This document shows, one piece after another, positions 24,992 through 34,584 of a stretch of DNA of 64,000 nucleotides. The notes beneath the pieces were generated by a model. It searched no databases. It had not been told where the DNA came from and saw nothing but the letters and a program-made list of their open reading frames with translations. The translations under genes were made by a program, and so were the position numbers. Location of the stretch: assembly GCF_028737215.1 (NCBI RefSeq), contig NZ_JAQZAM010000007.1, positions 62,001-126,000 of the forward strand. Reading direction: 5' to 3'. Positions within the stretch are counted from its first letter, which is position 1. Each line of letters opens with the position of its first letter. This DNA comes from Actinomycetospora chibensis (lineage in GTDB: Bacteria; Actinomycetota; Actinomycetes; Mycobacteriales; Pseudonocardiaceae).

Positions 24992-27900
24992 GTGGCAGGC
25001 AAGGCCCGGGTGCACGAGCTCGCGAAGGAGCTCGGCGTCACCAGCAAGCAGGTACTCACACAGCTCGAGTCTCTCGGCGAGTTCGTCAAGTCGGCGTCCT
25101 CGACGGTCGAGGCCCCGGTCGCGCGCAAGCTGCGCGACTCCATGTCCGGTGGTGGCAACGGCGGCGGTAGCCGTCGGCCCCGACCGGGCGCCGCCCCCGG
25201 CCCCCGCCCCGGTGGCGGACCGCGTCCCGGCCCGTCCGGCGGCGACTCCTCGGGGTCGACCGGCGGCGCACCGCGCCCCGGTGCGGGTTCCGGTGCCACG
25301 CCCGGCCCGCGCCCCGGCGCCGGATCCTCGGGCGGCAACGGTGGCGGCCCGCGCCCCGGGCCTCCCGCGCCGCGCCCCGGCGCGACCCCCGGCCCCCGGC
25401 CCGAGGCCGCTCCGGCGGCCGCGGAGACGCCGGCGCCCTCCGCTCCCGCGGCTCCGGCCGCGGCGGCGAGCACGGGCACGACCGGCACGGCCGGCCCGTC
25501 GGAGCAGAGCGCGCCCCGTCCCACGGGCGGCGACCGGCCGCGTCCGGGCGGCATCCCGCGTCCCGGTGCGGACCGTCAGGGTGGCGGCGGCGATCAGCGT
25601 CAGGGCGGCCGTCCCGGCCCGCAGCCTCAGCGCCCGGCCGCCGCGGCGGCCGAGGGCCAGGCCGGCGGCGATGCGTCGACCGTGCCGCCCCGTCCGGCGG
25701 CGCCGAAGCCCGGCCCGAAGTCGCCGCGCGTCGGCAACAACCCCTTCGGCGTGGGCTCCGGTGCCCCGCCGCGCCCCCAGCGTCAGCAGCAGCCCGGCCA
25801 GGCCCCGGGGCAGGCACCCGGCCAGGCGCCGGGTCAGGGTCAGGGTCCGCGTCCGCCGCGTGACGGCGACGCCCCCGCGCCGCGCCCCCCGCGTGACGGC
25901 GAGCGTCCGGCCGCGGCCGACCGTCCGCCCCGTCCCGGTGGCGGCAGTGCGACGCCCGGCAACATGCCCCCGCGCCCGAATCCCGGCATGATGCCGGCCC
26001 GTCCGGCCGGTCCTCCCGGCCGTGGCGGCCCCGGCGGCGCCCGTCCGGGTGGTCCCGGCGGCGGCCGCGGTGGCCCGCCCGGTCGCGGCGGTCCCGGTGG
26101 TGGCGGCGGTGGCTTCCGTCCCGGTGGCGGTGGCGGAGGTGCCCCGGCCGGTGGCGGTTTCCGTCCCGGTGGCGGCGGTGGCCGTCCGGGTGGTCCCGGC
26201 GGCCGTGGTCGTGGCGGCGGTGCCGCGGGTGCCTTCGGGCGCGCCGGTGGCCCGGTCCGTCGTGGACGCAAGTCGAAGCGCCAGAAGCGTCAGGAATTCG
26301 ACAACATGCAGGCCCCCTCGGTCGGCGGCGTTCGCCTGCCGAAGGGCAAGGGCGAGACGGTCCGGCTCCCGCGTGGTGCCTCGCTGACCGACTTCGCGGA
26401 GAAGATCGACGCGAACCCGGCGTCGCTCGTGCAGGTGCTGTTCCACCTCGGTGAGATGGTCACGGCCACCCAGTCGGTGTCCGACGACGTCCTCGAGCTG
26501 CTCGGCGGCGAGATGAACTACGACGTCCAGGTCGTCTCCCCCGAGGAGGAGGACCGCGAGCTGCTCGAGTCGTTCTCGCTGACCTACGGGTCGGACGACG
26601 GCGGCGACGAGGACCTCGAGGCCCGCCCGCCGGTCGTCACGGTCATGGGTCACGTCGACCACGGCAAGACGCGCCTCCTCGACACCATCCGCAAGACGAA
26701 GGTGGCCGAGGGCGAGGCGGGTGGCATCACCCAGCACATCGGCGCGTACCAGGTCGACACCGAGCTCGAGGGCGTCGAGCGGAAGATCACCTTCATCGAC
26801 ACCCCGGGTCACGAGGCGTTCACCGCCATGCGTGCCCGGGGCGCGAAGTCCACGGACATCGCGGTGATCGTGGTCGCGGCCGACGACGGCGTCATGCCCC
26901 AGACGATCGAGGCGATCAACCACGCGCAGGCGGCCGACGTGCCGATCGTGGTGGCGGTCAACAAGATCGACAAGGAGGGTGCCAACCCGGCCAAGATCCG
27001 GCAGCAGCTCACCGAGTACAACCTCGTCGCCGAGGAGTTCGGTGGCGACACGATGTTCGTCGACATCTCCGCGCGGCAGAACATCAACATCGACGGCCTC
27101 CTCGAGGCCGTGCTGCTCACCGCGGACGCCTCGCTGGACCTCCGGGCCAACCCGGACATGGAGGCCCAGGGTGTCGCGATCGAGGCGCACCTCGACCGCG
27201 GCCGCGGCCCGGTGGCCACGGTGCTGGTCCAGCGCGGCACGCTGCACGTCGGCGACTCGGTCGTCGCCGGCGACGCCTCGGGCCGCGTGCGGCGGATGCT
27301 CGACGAGTTCGGCGCGGACGTGAAGGAGGCGCTGCCCTCCCGCCCGGTGCAGGTCATCGGCTTCACGTCGGTGCCGGGCGCGGGCGACACGTTCCTCGTC
27401 GTCGACGAGGACCGCGTGGCGCGCCAGATCGCCGACCGTCGTCGTGCCCGCGAGCGCAACGCGCAGCTGGCGAGCCGTCGCAAGCGCGTCAGCCTCGAGG
27501 ACCTCGATGCGGCGCTGAAGGAGACCAACGAGCTCAACCTGATCATCAAGGGTGACAACTCGGGAACCGTCGAGGCTCTCGAGGACGCGCTCATGAAGAT
27601 CGACGTGGGCGAGGAGGTCCAGCTGCGGGTGCTGCACCGCGGCGTCGGTGCGATCACCGAGGGCGACATCAACCTCGCGATCGCCTCCGACGTCATCGTC
27701 CTGGGCTTCAACGTCCGGGCCGAGGGCAAGGCCACGGAGCTGGCGACCCGCGAGGGCGTCGACATCCGCTACTACTCGGTCATCTACCAGGCCATCGACG
27801 AGATCGAGCAGGCCCTCAAGGGCATGCTCAAGCCGATCTACGAGGAGGTCGAGCTCGGCACCGCGGAGATCCGCGACGTCTTCCGCTCCTCGAAGGTGGG

Positions 27901-28141
27901 CACGATCGCCGGTTGCCTCGTGACCGACGGGATCATCCGCCGCAACGCCAAGGCCCGCCTGGTGCGCGACGGTGCCGTGATCGCCGAGAACCTCACCATC
28001 AGCTCGCTGAAGAGGTTCAAGGACGACGCGACCGAGGTCCGCGACGGCTACGAGTGTGGTCTCACGCTCGGGTCGTTCAACGACATCAAGGTCGACGACA
28101 AGATCATGACCTACGAGATGCGGGAGAAGCCCCGCGAGTAG
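24992..28141 (+). CDS. infB: translation initiation factor IF-2
   Basis: A 1049-residue GTPase that places initiator tRNA on the 30S subunit. The N-terminus is [20 protein letters not shown]. Residues about 50-425 are a low-complexity Pro/Gly/Arg region full of RPG, PGP and GGG repeats. The IF2_N domain follows ([21 protein letters not shown]), then the GTPase with GHVDHGKT (G1), DTPGHEAF (G3) and NKID (G4), and domains II-IV ending [15 protein letters not shown] 24992, with GAGGAG at 24982-24987, reproduces the family start exactly; ATG 24980 would add MRRS. The unusual length comes from the N-terminal repeats. Confidence 0.97.
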   Translation: MAGKARVHELAKELGVTSKQVLTQLESLGEFVKSASSTVEAPVARKLRDSMSGGGNGGGSRRPRPGAAPGPRPGGGPRPGPSGGDSSGSTGGAPRPGAGSGATPGPRPGAGSSGGNGGGPRPGPPAPRPGATPGPRPEAAPAAAETPAPSAPAAPAAAASTGTTGTAGPSEQSAPRPTGGDRPRPGGIPRPGADRQGGGGDQRQGGRPGPQPQRPAAAAAEGQAGGDASTVPPRPAAPKPGPKSPRVGNNPFGVGSGAPPRPQRQQQPGQAPGQAPGQAPGQGQGPRPPRDGDAPAPRPPRDGERPAAADRPPRPGGGSATPGNMPPRPNPGMMPARPAGPPGRGGPGGARPGGPGGGRGGPPGRGGPGGGGGGFRPGGGGGGAPAGGGFRPGGGGGRPGGPGGRGRGGGAAGAFGRAGGPVRRGRKSKRQKRQEFDNMQAPSVGGVRLPKGKGETVRLPRGASLTDFAEKIDANPASLVQVLFHLGEMVTATQSVSDDVLELLGGEMNYDVQVVSPEEEDRELLESFSLTYGSDDGGDEDLEARPPVVTVMGHVDHGKTRLLDTIRKTKVAEGEAGGITQHIGAYQVDTELEGVERKITFIDTPGHEAFTAMRARGAKSTDIAVIVVAADDGVMPQTIEAINHAQAADVPIVVAVNKIDKEGANPAKIRQQLTEYNLVAEEFGGDTMFVDISARQNINIDGLLEAVLLTADASLDLRANPDMEAQGVAIEAHLDRGRGPVATVLVQRGTLHVGDSVVAGDASGRVRRMLDEFGADVKEALPSRPVQVIGFTSVPGAGDTFLVVDEDRVARQIADRRRARERNAQLASRRKRVSLEDLDAALKETNELNLIIKGDNSGTVEALEDALMKIDVGEEVQLRVLHRGVGAITEGDINLAIASDVIVLGFNVRAEGKATELATREGVDIRYYSVIYQAIDEIEQALKGMLKPIYEEVELGTAEIRDVFRSSKVGTIAGCLVTDGIIRRNAKARLVRDGAVIAENLTISSLKRFKDDATEVRDGYECGLTLGSFNDIKVDDKIMTYEMREKPRE

Positions 28142-28156
28142 GTGCGCTGAGCGCTC

Positions 28157-28196
28157 GTGAGTGGTTGTCCGTGCCCCGGCACGGACAACCACTCAC
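28157..28196. repeat. palindrome D (GTGAGTG family)
   Basis: A perfect 19-bp inverted repeat (28157-28175/28178-28196) with a CC loop, beginning GTGAGTG and ending CACTCAC. It sits 15 bases after the infB stop and is followed by GGCCGGAGGCC (28199-28209), the same 11 bases that follow palindrome C. It could attenuate or process the transcript between infB and the next gene, or be a dispersed repeat. Confidence 0.92.
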
Positions 28197-28213
28197 AAGG
28201 CCGGAGGCCAAAG

Positions 28214-28510
28214 GTGTACGTGGGTGCGCTCGAGCTCGACCTGCTCCTCGGGGAGGTCGGCTCGATCAAGCAGAAGCGCTCGGTGGTCCGGCCCGTGGTG
28301 GCGGAGCTCAAGCGGCGGTATGCCGTCTCGGTCGCCGAGGCCGGCCATCTCGACCTGCACCGCCGTGCCCTCATCGGGGTCGCGGCGGTGGCTGCCGACC
28401 CCGGGCACGTCACCGACGTGCTCGACCACTGCGAGCGCCTGGTGGCCGCCCACCCCGAGTTCCAGGTGCTCTCCGCGCGGACCCGCTGGCTGGGCCCGCA
28501 CGACGACTGA
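28214..28510 (+). CDS. YlxP-like protein (DUF503)
   Basis: A 98-residue protein of the DUF503/YlxP family: [32 protein letters not shown] opens the ferredoxin-like fold, and [18 protein letters not shown] and [13 protein letters not shown] complete it. It is found next to infB and rbfA in many Gram-positive bacteria and is probably connected with ribosome function, though its activity is unknown. GTG 28214 is chosen because GGAGG lies at 28203-28207; the longer in-frame reading from GTG 28157 would translate palindrome D and give a non-conserved head. Confidence 0.9.
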   Translation: MYVGALELDLLLGEVGSIKQKRSVVRPVVAELKRRYAVSVAEAGHLDLHRRALIGVAAVAADPGHVTDVLDHCERLVAAHPEFQVLSARTRWLGPHDD

Positions 28511-28566
28511 CCCACCCACGGGGGCTCCGCCCCGGTGACCCCCCGACGACACCCCTGGAGGACGCC

Positions 28567-29058
28567 ATGGCCGACGCGCCACGGGCCCGCAGGCTCGCCA
28601 AGCGGATCTCCCAGATCGTCGCCTCCACGCTGGAGCACGAGGTCAAGGACCCGCGCCTGGCGATGGTGACGATCACCGACACCCGCATCACCCCGGACCT
28701 CCGCGACGCCACGGTGTACTACACCGTCTACGGCGGTGAGCAGGAGCGCACCGGGTCGGCCGCCGCCCTGGCCAGCGCCAAGGGCGTCGTGCGCAGCGCC
28801 GTCGGGCGCCAGACCGGCGTGCGGTTCACGCCGACCCTGGAGTTCGTCCCCGACGTGATCCCCGAGGGCGCCGCCCGCCTCGACGAGGTGCTCGAGGGCG
28901 TCCGCCAGGCCGACGCCGAGGTCGCGACGCTCGCCGTCGGCGCCTCCTACGCCGGCGAGGCCGACCCGTACCGCAAGCCCCGCGAGGACGGCGACGACGA
29001 GGACGACCTCGACGACGTCCCGGTCGGCGACGAGGAGCCGTCCCGCCCGACGGGCTGA
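28567..29058 (+). CDS. rbfA: ribosome-binding factor A
   Basis: A 163-residue RbfA, a KH-fold protein that binds 16S rRNA helix 1 in immature 30S subunits. [47 protein letters not shown] and [19 protein letters not shown] are diagnostic. The last 35 residues are very acidic ([10 protein letters not shown]) and not conserved. ATG 28567 has GGAGGA at 28557-28562. It continues the infB operon. Confidence 0.96.
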   Translation: MADAPRARRLAKRISQIVASTLEHEVKDPRLAMVTITDTRITPDLRDATVYYTVYGGEQERTGSAAALASAKGVVRSAVGRQTGVRFTPTLEFVPDVIPEGAARLDEVLEGVRQADAEVATLAVGASYAGEADPYRKPREDGDDEDDLDDVPVGDEEPSRPTG

Positions 29059-29102
29059 CCGGGCACGCGACGGGCAGGGACGCGAAGGGGTATCCACCGG
29101 CC

Positions 29103-30119
29103 ATGGTGGCGGTCGACGACGCGCGCGAGGGCGGCGCGAGCCGGCCCGTTCGTCTCGAGGAGGCGGTGGGCGTGCTCACCGCCGCCCGCCAGGTGGTGCT
29201 GCTCGCCCACGTCAACCCGGACGCCGACGCGCTCGGCAGCGCGCTGGCCCTCGGGCTCGCGCTGCACCGGCGCGGGACCGAGGTCCAGGTGTCGTTCGGC
29301 GCGCCCGAACGGCCCGCCGAGTCGTTGCGCGACCTCGACGTGGACGGGCTCGTGGTCACCGCCGACGAGGTCGTGGCGGCCCCCGAGCTGCTCGTCGTCC
29401 TCGACACCGGCAGCGTCGACCGTCTCGGCCCGCTCGCCGATCGCGCCGCCACCGCGGGCTCGACCCTGGTGATCGACCACCACGTGTCCAACTCGGGCTT
29501 CGGCACCCACTACTACGTCGACCCGCGGGCCGAGGCGACCGCCGTCATGGTGCTGCACCTGCTCGACGCCATGGAGGCGCCCGTCGACCTGCCGACCGCC
29601 CGCTGCCTCTACGCGGGCCTGGTCACCGATACCCGCAACTTCCGGGCCGCCTCGCCGGACACCCACGCGATGGCCGCCCGCCTGCTCGTCGCGGGCGTCG
29701 ACGCCGAGGCCGTGACACGTCCCCTGCTCGACACCCACCCGTTCTCCTGGCTCGCGATGCTCTCGGCGGTCCTGGCCACCGCCCGCCTCGAGGCCGGTGA
29801 GGCGCGCGGGCTCGGTCTCGTGCACGCCCTGGTCGAGCGCGAGCACGTCGACCTCGGCCGGCAGGAGGAGGTCGAGAGCGTCATCGACGTCCTGCGCACC
29901 ACCGCCGAGGCCGAGGTCGCCGTCGTGCTCAAGCAGGTCGGCGAGCGGCGGTGGACGGCCAACATGCGCTCCAAGGGCGGCATCGACGTCGCCGCCGCGG
30001 CCTCCGCGCTGGGGGGCGGCGGGCACCGCGTGGCCTCCGGCTTCACCCTCGACGGGGACGCCCCCGCGATCCTCGACCGCGTCCGGCGCGCGCTCGCCGA
30101 CGCCCCCCTGCTGGGATGA
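29103..30119 (+). CDS. DHH/DHHA1 phosphoesterase (NrnA-like oligoribonuclease/pAp phosphatase)
   Basis: A 338-residue DHH-family enzyme. The manganese-binding motifs are HVNPDADALGS (about 36-46), VLDTGSVDRLG with a conserved Asp, and the namesake VIDHHVSN. The DHHA1 substrate-binding domain ends GGGGHRVASGF. NrnA-type enzymes degrade 2-5 nt RNA and dephosphorylate 3'-phosphoadenosine 5'-phosphate; the M. tuberculosis homologue Rv2837c also cleaves cyclic dinucleotides. It lies directly after rbfA as in mycobacteria. The stop overlaps the MATE start (ATGA). Confidence 0.94.
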   Translation: MVAVDDAREGGASRPVRLEEAVGVLTAARQVVLLAHVNPDADALGSALALGLALHRRGTEVQVSFGAPERPAESLRDLDVDGLVVTADEVVAAPELLVVLDTGSVDRLGPLADRAATAGSTLVIDHHVSNSGFGTHYYVDPRAEATAVMVLHLLDAMEAPVDLPTARCLYAGLVTDTRNFRAASPDTHAMAARLLVAGVDAEAVTRPLLDTHPFSWLAMLSAVLATARLEAGEARGLGLVHALVEREHVDLGRQEEVESVIDVLRTTAEAEVAVVLKQVGERRWTANMRSKGGIDVAAAASALGGGGHRVASGFTLDGDAPAILDRVRRALADAPLLG

Positions 30120-31438
30120 CCACAGCTCCTCCCGACACCGACCCGGGGGCGCGGCGGGTCCTCGCACTGGCGTCGTCGGCGCTGGTGGTCCTGGTCGCCG
30201 AGCCCCTCTACCTGCTCGTCGACACCGCCGTCGTCGGCCACCTGGGCGCGGTCCCGCTGGCGGGACTCGCCGTGGGCGGGGTCGTGCTGGCGCAGGTGGC
30301 GAGCCTGGGCACGTTCCTCGCCTACGGCACCACCGCCCGGGCCGCGCGCCACCACGGCGCCGGGAACCGGGCCGCCGCCGTCGCCGAGGGGGTGGCGGCG
30401 ACCTGGATCGCGGTGCTCGTCGGGCTGCTGGTGGTGGCGGTCGTCTGGCTCGCGGCCCCCTGGGTGGCCGACCTGCTCGGCGGCGGGGGAGCGGTGAGCG
30501 ACGCGGCCACCGGCTGGCTGCGGATCGCGGTGTGGGGCGCGCCGGGCATCCTCGTCGCGCTCGCCGGCCACGGGTGGATGCGCGGGGTGCAGTACACGCG
30601 CCGCCCCATCGTCGTGGTGCTCGCCGGCAACGGGCTCTCGGCGGTGCTGTGCCCGCTGCTGGTGTACGGGATCGGCCCCTTCCCGGCTCTGGGGCTCGAG
30701 GGCTCGGCGTGGGCGAACGTCGGGGCGCAGGCGACGGTGGGCCTGTTGTTCGTCGGCGCGCTGGTCCTCGAACGCGTCGCGCTGCGCCCGCACGTCGCCG
30801 ACATGCGGGCGCAGTTCGGGCTCGGCCGCGACCTTCTGCTGCGCAGCGCGGCGTTCCAGGCCTGCTTCCTGTCGGCGACGGCCGTGGCGGCGCGTTTCGG
30901 GGCACCGTCGGTGGCGGCCCACCAGATCGTGCTGCAGCTCTGGACGTTCATGGTCACCGTGCTCGACGCGCTGGCCATCGCGGCGCAGTCGCTGGTGGGG
31001 GCGGCGCTGGGGGCGGCGTCGGTGGGGGTCGCGCGGCGCGTGAGCGGGCGGGTCACCCGTTACGGCCTCGTGCTGGGCGTCGTCGCCGGTCTGGTGTTCG
31101 CGGCGACGGCGGGGGTGCTGCCGGGCGTGTTCACCCCCGACCCGGCGGTGCGGGACGTCGTGCCGCAGGCCTGGTGGTTCTTCGTCGCGCTGCAGCCGAT
31201 CGCCGCGTACGTCTTCGCGCTCGACGGGGTGCTGCTCGGGGCCGGCGACGCGGCCTTCCTGCGCCGGATCACCGTCGGCTCCGCGCTCGGCGCGTTCCTG
31301 CCGACGATCTGGCTCTCGCTGGTGCTCGGCTGGGGGCTCGCCGGCATCTGGGCCGGCCTGTCGCTGTTCATCGTCGCCCGTGCCGTGGCCGTCGGGCTGC
31401 GGGTCCGCGGCGAGGCCTGGGCGGTGACGGGGACGTGA
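30116..31438 (+). CDS. MATE-family efflux transporter (DinF-like)
   Basis: A 440-residue membrane protein with about 12 segments in two MatE repeats. Segment 1 has EPLYLLVDTAVVGHLGAVPLAG, the DinF-branch signature, and the second repeat has FGAPSVAAHQIVLQLW. It exports cationic drugs or metabolites with Na+ or H+ antiport. The ATG overlaps the upstream DHH gene stop, so it is the last gene of the rimP operon, as dinF (Rv2836c) is in M. tuberculosis. The next gene converges 24 bases later. Confidence 0.93.
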   Translation: MTTAPPDTDPGARRVLALASSALVVLVAEPLYLLVDTAVVGHLGAVPLAGLAVGGVVLAQVASLGTFLAYGTTARAARHHGAGNRAAAVAEGVAATWIAVLVGLLVVAVVWLAAPWVADLLGGGGAVSDAATGWLRIAVWGAPGILVALAGHGWMRGVQYTRRPIVVVLAGNGLSAVLCPLLVYGIGPFPALGLEGSAWANVGAQATVGLLFVGALVLERVALRPHVADMRAQFGLGRDLLLRSAAFQACFLSATAVAARFGAPSVAAHQIVLQLWTFMVTVLDALAIAAQSLVGAALGAASVGVARRVSGRVTRYGLVLGVVAGLVFAATAGVLPGVFTPDPAVRDVVPQAWWFFVALQPIAAYVFALDGVLLGAGDAAFLRRITVGSALGAFLPTIWLSLVLGWGLAGIWAGLSLFIVARAVAVGLRVRGEAWAVTGT

Positions 31439-31462
31439 CACCCGGTTCATCGGTGCTGGGGC

Positions 31463-32659
31463 TCATCGCTGCTCGGGCCGGGGACGCACCGCCGCGCCCA
31501 GGACGAGGAGGGCCGTCGCGGCGAGGAACGCGCCCGCGAGGCTGAGGTGGTCGGCCAGCAGGCCGAGCAGCGGGGCGCCGAGGGCCTGACCCAGGGCGAG
31601 GAGCAGGAAGCCGGCGCCCACCCCGAGCACCGGGCGGTCCGGGAACACGCGCGTGCCCCACAGCAGCAGCATGCCGCTCAGGGCGATGTAGACCCCGCCG
31701 AAGACCGCTGCGCCGGCAAAGACCGCCACGGTCGTCGAGGCGGCCAGGCCGAGCGCGAGGGTGGCCGCCGCGACCAGCAGCATCGCCGCGCTCCAGGCCC
31801 GCGCGAGCCCGAGGCGGGCGACGGCGTCGCCGGCGAGAGCGCCGAGCAGGCCGGCGGCTCCGAGCACGATCCAGGAGCCGGTGGAGACGAGCTCGCTCGC
31901 GCCGGCGCTGCTGACGACGTCGCGGCCGAAGGTCCACACCGCCGAGCTGCCGGCACCGAGGACCACGGCGGCCGCGAGCAGCCGGGCGGTGCCGAGGCGC
32001 CGTCGCCACGCCCGCGGACGTGCGGGCAAGGTCCCACCGCCGACGGGCCGTGAGGCGATCGCCCGCGGCACCGTGACCGCGACCGCGACGGTGACACCGA
32101 GGGCGGCGAGGCCGAACGCCGCCCACGCCCATCGCCAGGTGTCGGCCAGCAGCAGCGCGACCGGCCCCGAGACGAGGACCCCGAGGCCGGTGCCGGCGTT
32201 GACCACCGTCTGCACCCGGTCCGCACGCCCGGCCGGGACCCGGTGGGCGATGGCCTGGGCCAGCGGCGGCGACGCCAGACCGGTGCTCGACCCGGCGACC
32301 ACGACGCCGATCGTGAGCACGGTGGTGTTCGCGGCGAGCGCGATGAGCCCGGTGCCGGTGGCGGCGCACAGACCCGCGGCGACCGCCACTGCCCGCGCGC
32401 CCCACCGCGCGGCTGCGGCGGTCGAGGCGACGATCGCGACGCAGTAGCCCACGTAGCTGCTCGAGGCGATGGCGCCGACGGTCGCGGCGTCGAGCGCGAA
32501 CTCCGTCCGGAACACCGGCACGAACAGTCCGTAGGCGAACCGCGCCAGGCCGTAGCACACCGCGATCAACAGCAGGCCGCTCAGCGCCAGCGGCACCGTC
32601 CCGGCCCGCTCGCCCGCGTGTGCCGATGCCGGCCTCGTCGTCGCTTCCACGCACGTCAT
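31463..32659 (-). CDS. MFS transporter (YbfB-like)
   Basis: A 398-residue major-facilitator protein with 12 predicted segments. Segment 1 contains CYGLARFAYGLFVPVFR, the hallmark of the YbfB-like group, followed by the motif-A-like loop AAAARWGARAV. It probably exports a small molecule. It diverges from a TetR regulator, with repeated CGGTATAG sites between, so it is most likely the regulator's target. The ATG has AAAGGGG just upstream. Substrate unknown. Confidence 0.88.
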   Translation of the reverse strand: MTCVEATTRPASAHAGERAGTVPLALSGLLLIAVCYGLARFAYGLFVPVFRTEFALDAATVGAIASSSYVGYCVAIVASTAAAARWGARAVAVAAGLCAATGTGLIALAANTTVLTIGVVVAGSSTGLASPPLAQAIAHRVPAGRADRVQTVVNAGTGLGVLVSGPVALLLADTWRWAWAAFGLAALGVTVAVAVTVPRAIASRPVGGGTLPARPRAWRRRLGTARLLAAAVVLGAGSSAVWTFGRDVVSSAGASELVSTGSWIVLGAAGLLGALAGDAVARLGLARAWSAAMLLVAAATLALGLAASTTVAVFAGAAVFGGVYIALSGMLLLWGTRVFPDRPVLGVGAGFLLLALGQALGAPLLGLLADHLSLAGAFLAATALLVLGAAVRPRPEQR

Positions 32660-32680
32660 GTCCGCACCCCTTTAGTAACC

Positions 32681-32741
32681 CGACCGGTATAGCTACCGTG
32701 TGCCCGGCGGAGTGGAATGTCAACCCACCGGTCGGTATAGT
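32681..32741. promoter_or_regulatory. divergent MFS/TetR promoter region with repeated operator-like sites
   Basis: CGGTATAG occurs twice (32685-32692 and 32733-32740), each next to CCGACCGGT or its reverse complement ACCGGTCGG. The second copy ends in TATAGT (32736-32741), a good -10 box 7 bases before GTG 32749. CGGTA/TACCG around 32685-32698 forms a further dyad. TetR binding here would block both genes. Confidence 0.5.
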
Positions 32742-32748
32742 CGGGGTG

Positions 32749-33312
32749 GTGAGGAACGAGAAGGCGCTGACCCCGGCGGGCACCCGGGTACTGGACGTGG
32801 CGAGCGAGCTCTTCTATCGCGACGGCATCAACACCGTCGGCGTCGCCCTGATCGCCGACACCGCGGGCGTCACCAAGAAGACCCTCTACGACTGCTTCGG
32901 CTCCAAGGCGAACCTGATCGTCAGCTACCTGCGGCGCCGCCACGACCGGTGGTGGTCACACCTCGAGCAGCGCCTCGCGCAGGCGTCCGAGCCGGGACCG
33001 CTGGTCCTCTTCGACGCCTACCTCGACCACCCGGACCTCGACGTCAGCCGCGGCTGCGCGTTCCTCAACGCCGCCGCCGAGCTGCCTGCCGACCATCCCG
33101 GGATGACCGTGGTGCGGGAGCACAAGGACGCCGTCCTCGCGCGCCTCGCCGAGCTCGTGGCCGACGCCGTCCCGGACGCCGACCCGATCGTCACCGAGGA
33201 GCTGTTCCTCGTCCTCGAGGGCGCCACCGCGCACCTCCGTCTCGGCGGTCGTGACCGCACCGTCGCCGCGCGGGCCGTCACGGTCGCCCGGCTCGAGGCC
33301 GCGGCTTCGTGA
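32749..33312 (+). CDS. TetR-family transcriptional regulator
   Basis: A 187-residue TetR repressor. The DNA-binding domain (about 5-55) reads ASELFYRDGINTVGVALIAD and VTKKTLYDCFGSKANL, the latter being the recognition helix. The ligand domain contains a Cys in RGCAFLNAAAELP, common in a widespread TetR subgroup. It presumably controls the divergent MFS gene. GTG 32746 and GTG 32749 are adjacent; 32749 fits the TATAGT -10 box for leaderless translation. The 101 bases between its stop and the sigma gene hold nothing I can name. Confidence 0.92.
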   Translation: MRNEKALTPAGTRVLDVASELFYRDGINTVGVALIADTAGVTKKTLYDCFGSKANLIVSYLRRRHDRWWSHLEQRLAQASEPGPLVLFDAYLDHPDLDVSRGCAFLNAAAELPADHPGMTVVREHKDAVLARLAELVADAVPDADPIVTEELFLVLEGATAHLRLGGRDRTVAARAVTVARLEAAAS

Positions 33313-33413
33313 TCGACGGCACCGTCGAGGGCCGGCCGAGTCAGGTCGTGGAAGCGATCAGGTTCTCGAGCTCCGGACACCACTCGGCGGGCGCGGCACC
33401 CGATCGCCGCAGG

Positions 33414-34571
33414 TCACGGCCGCAGCAGCTGCCTCACCCGTGCCGTCTCGCGGGTGAGGTGGTCGCGCTCGGGCACGCTCGTGGCGGTCCGGGAGGCCTC
33501 GGCGTAGAGCTCGGCGGCGCGCGCGAGATCGCCGGCCCGCTCGTGGAGGTGCGCGGCCACGGCGGCACGGCGGGGCAGGCCGGGATCGACGTCGGCCAGC
33601 GCCGCGAGGCCGGCCCGGGCGCCGTCGGCCTCGCCGACCGCCACCGCACGGTTGAGCCGCACCACGGGGCTGTCGGTGAGCGCCAGCAGCTCGTCGTACC
33701 ACTCCACGATCTGCACCCAGTCCGTCTCCGCGGTGCTCGGGGCGTCCGCGTGCAGCGCCGCGATCGCCGCCTGGGCCTGGTAGTCACCGAGGCGGTCGCG
33801 GGCCAGCGCCGCCTGCAGGATCGCCACCCCCTCGGCGATCATGCCGGTGTCCCAGCGCGACCGGTCCTGCTCGGCGAGGGGGATCAGGCGTCCGCCAGGT
33901 CCGGTGCGCGTGGCGCGGCGCGCGTGGTGCAGCAGCATGAGCGCGAGCAGCCCCGCGACCTCGGGGTCGTCGGTGAGCGCGGCGAGCTGGCGGGCGATCC
34001 GGATCGCCTCACCCGCCAGGTCGGTGTGCTCGGTGCCGTCGGCGCCGTAGCCCTCGTTGAACACGAGGTAGAGCACCCGGAGCACGGTGCCGAGGTCGCC
34101 GGGCCGGTCGAGCGCCAGACCCTCGATCCGCTTCTTCGCCCGGCTGATCCGCTGCGCCATCGTCGCCTCGGGGACCAGGTAGGCGGTCGCGATCTGCCGC
34201 GTCGTCAGGCCCCCGACCGCGCGCAGCGTCAGCGCGACGGCCGACGCCGGCGGCAGCGTCGGGTGCGCGCACAGGAAGTACAGGCGCAGCGTGTCGTCGG
34301 CGCCGGCCACCGGGCCCGCGGGCGGCTCGAGGTCGACCGCGAGCTCCCGTCCCTGGCGCGACGAGTCCGACCGGACCGCGTCGAGGAACTTGCGCCACGA
34401 CGCGGCGACGAGCCACGCCTTCGGGTCGCGCGGCGGGTCGTCGGGCCAGGTCTCGAGCGCCCGGATCAGGGCCTCCTGGACGGCGTCCTCGGCCGACGCG
34501 AAGTCTGCTCCGCGCCGGACGAGGACGCCGATCACCGCGGGGACGAGCTCCCGGAGCCCGTCGGTGATCAC
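33414..34571 (-). CDS. ECF sigma factor with C-terminal TPR-like domain (ECF42 type)
   Basis: A 385-residue sigma-70 family protein. Region 2 is short (ASAEDAVQEALIRALETWP, then PKAWLVAASWRKFLDAVR), and region 4 is GLTTRQIATAYLVPEATMAQRISRAKKRI. The remaining 200 residues hold the conserved extension of the ECF42 group (LRVLYLVFNEGY, then helical repeats with YDELLALTDSPVVRLNRAVAV). In that group no anti-sigma factor is present; a YCII/DGPF protein gene is adjacent, as here, and the C-terminal extension affects activity. The gene follows the YCII gene by 13 bases on the same strand. Confidence 0.92.
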   Translation of the reverse strand: MITDGLRELVPAVIGVLVRRGADFASAEDAVQEALIRALETWPDDPPRDPKAWLVAASWRKFLDAVRSDSSRQGRELAVDLEPPAGPVAGADDTLRLYFLCAHPTLPPASAVALTLRAVGGLTTRQIATAYLVPEATMAQRISRAKKRIEGLALDRPGDLGTVLRVLYLVFNEGYGADGTEHTDLAGEAIRIARQLAALTDDPEVAGLLALMLLHHARRATRTGPGGRLIPLAEQDRSRWDTGMIAEGVAILQAALARDRLGDYQAQAAIAALHADAPSTAETDWVQIVEWYDELLALTDSPVVRLNRAVAVGEADGARAGLAALADVDPGLPRRAAVAAHLHERAGDLARAAELYAEASRTATSVPERDHLTRETARVRQLLRP

Positions 34572-34584
34572 AGCCCGTCCGCGA

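Noticed and set aside
28157-28213. An earlier YlxP start at GTG 28157
   Set aside because: It would translate the palindrome into a non-conserved head; GTG 28214 has a proper GGAGG and matches the family start.
33313-33413. A minus-strand fragment reading APAEWCPELENLIAST
   Set aside because: Coding-like but only about 100 bases between two complete genes, with no start.
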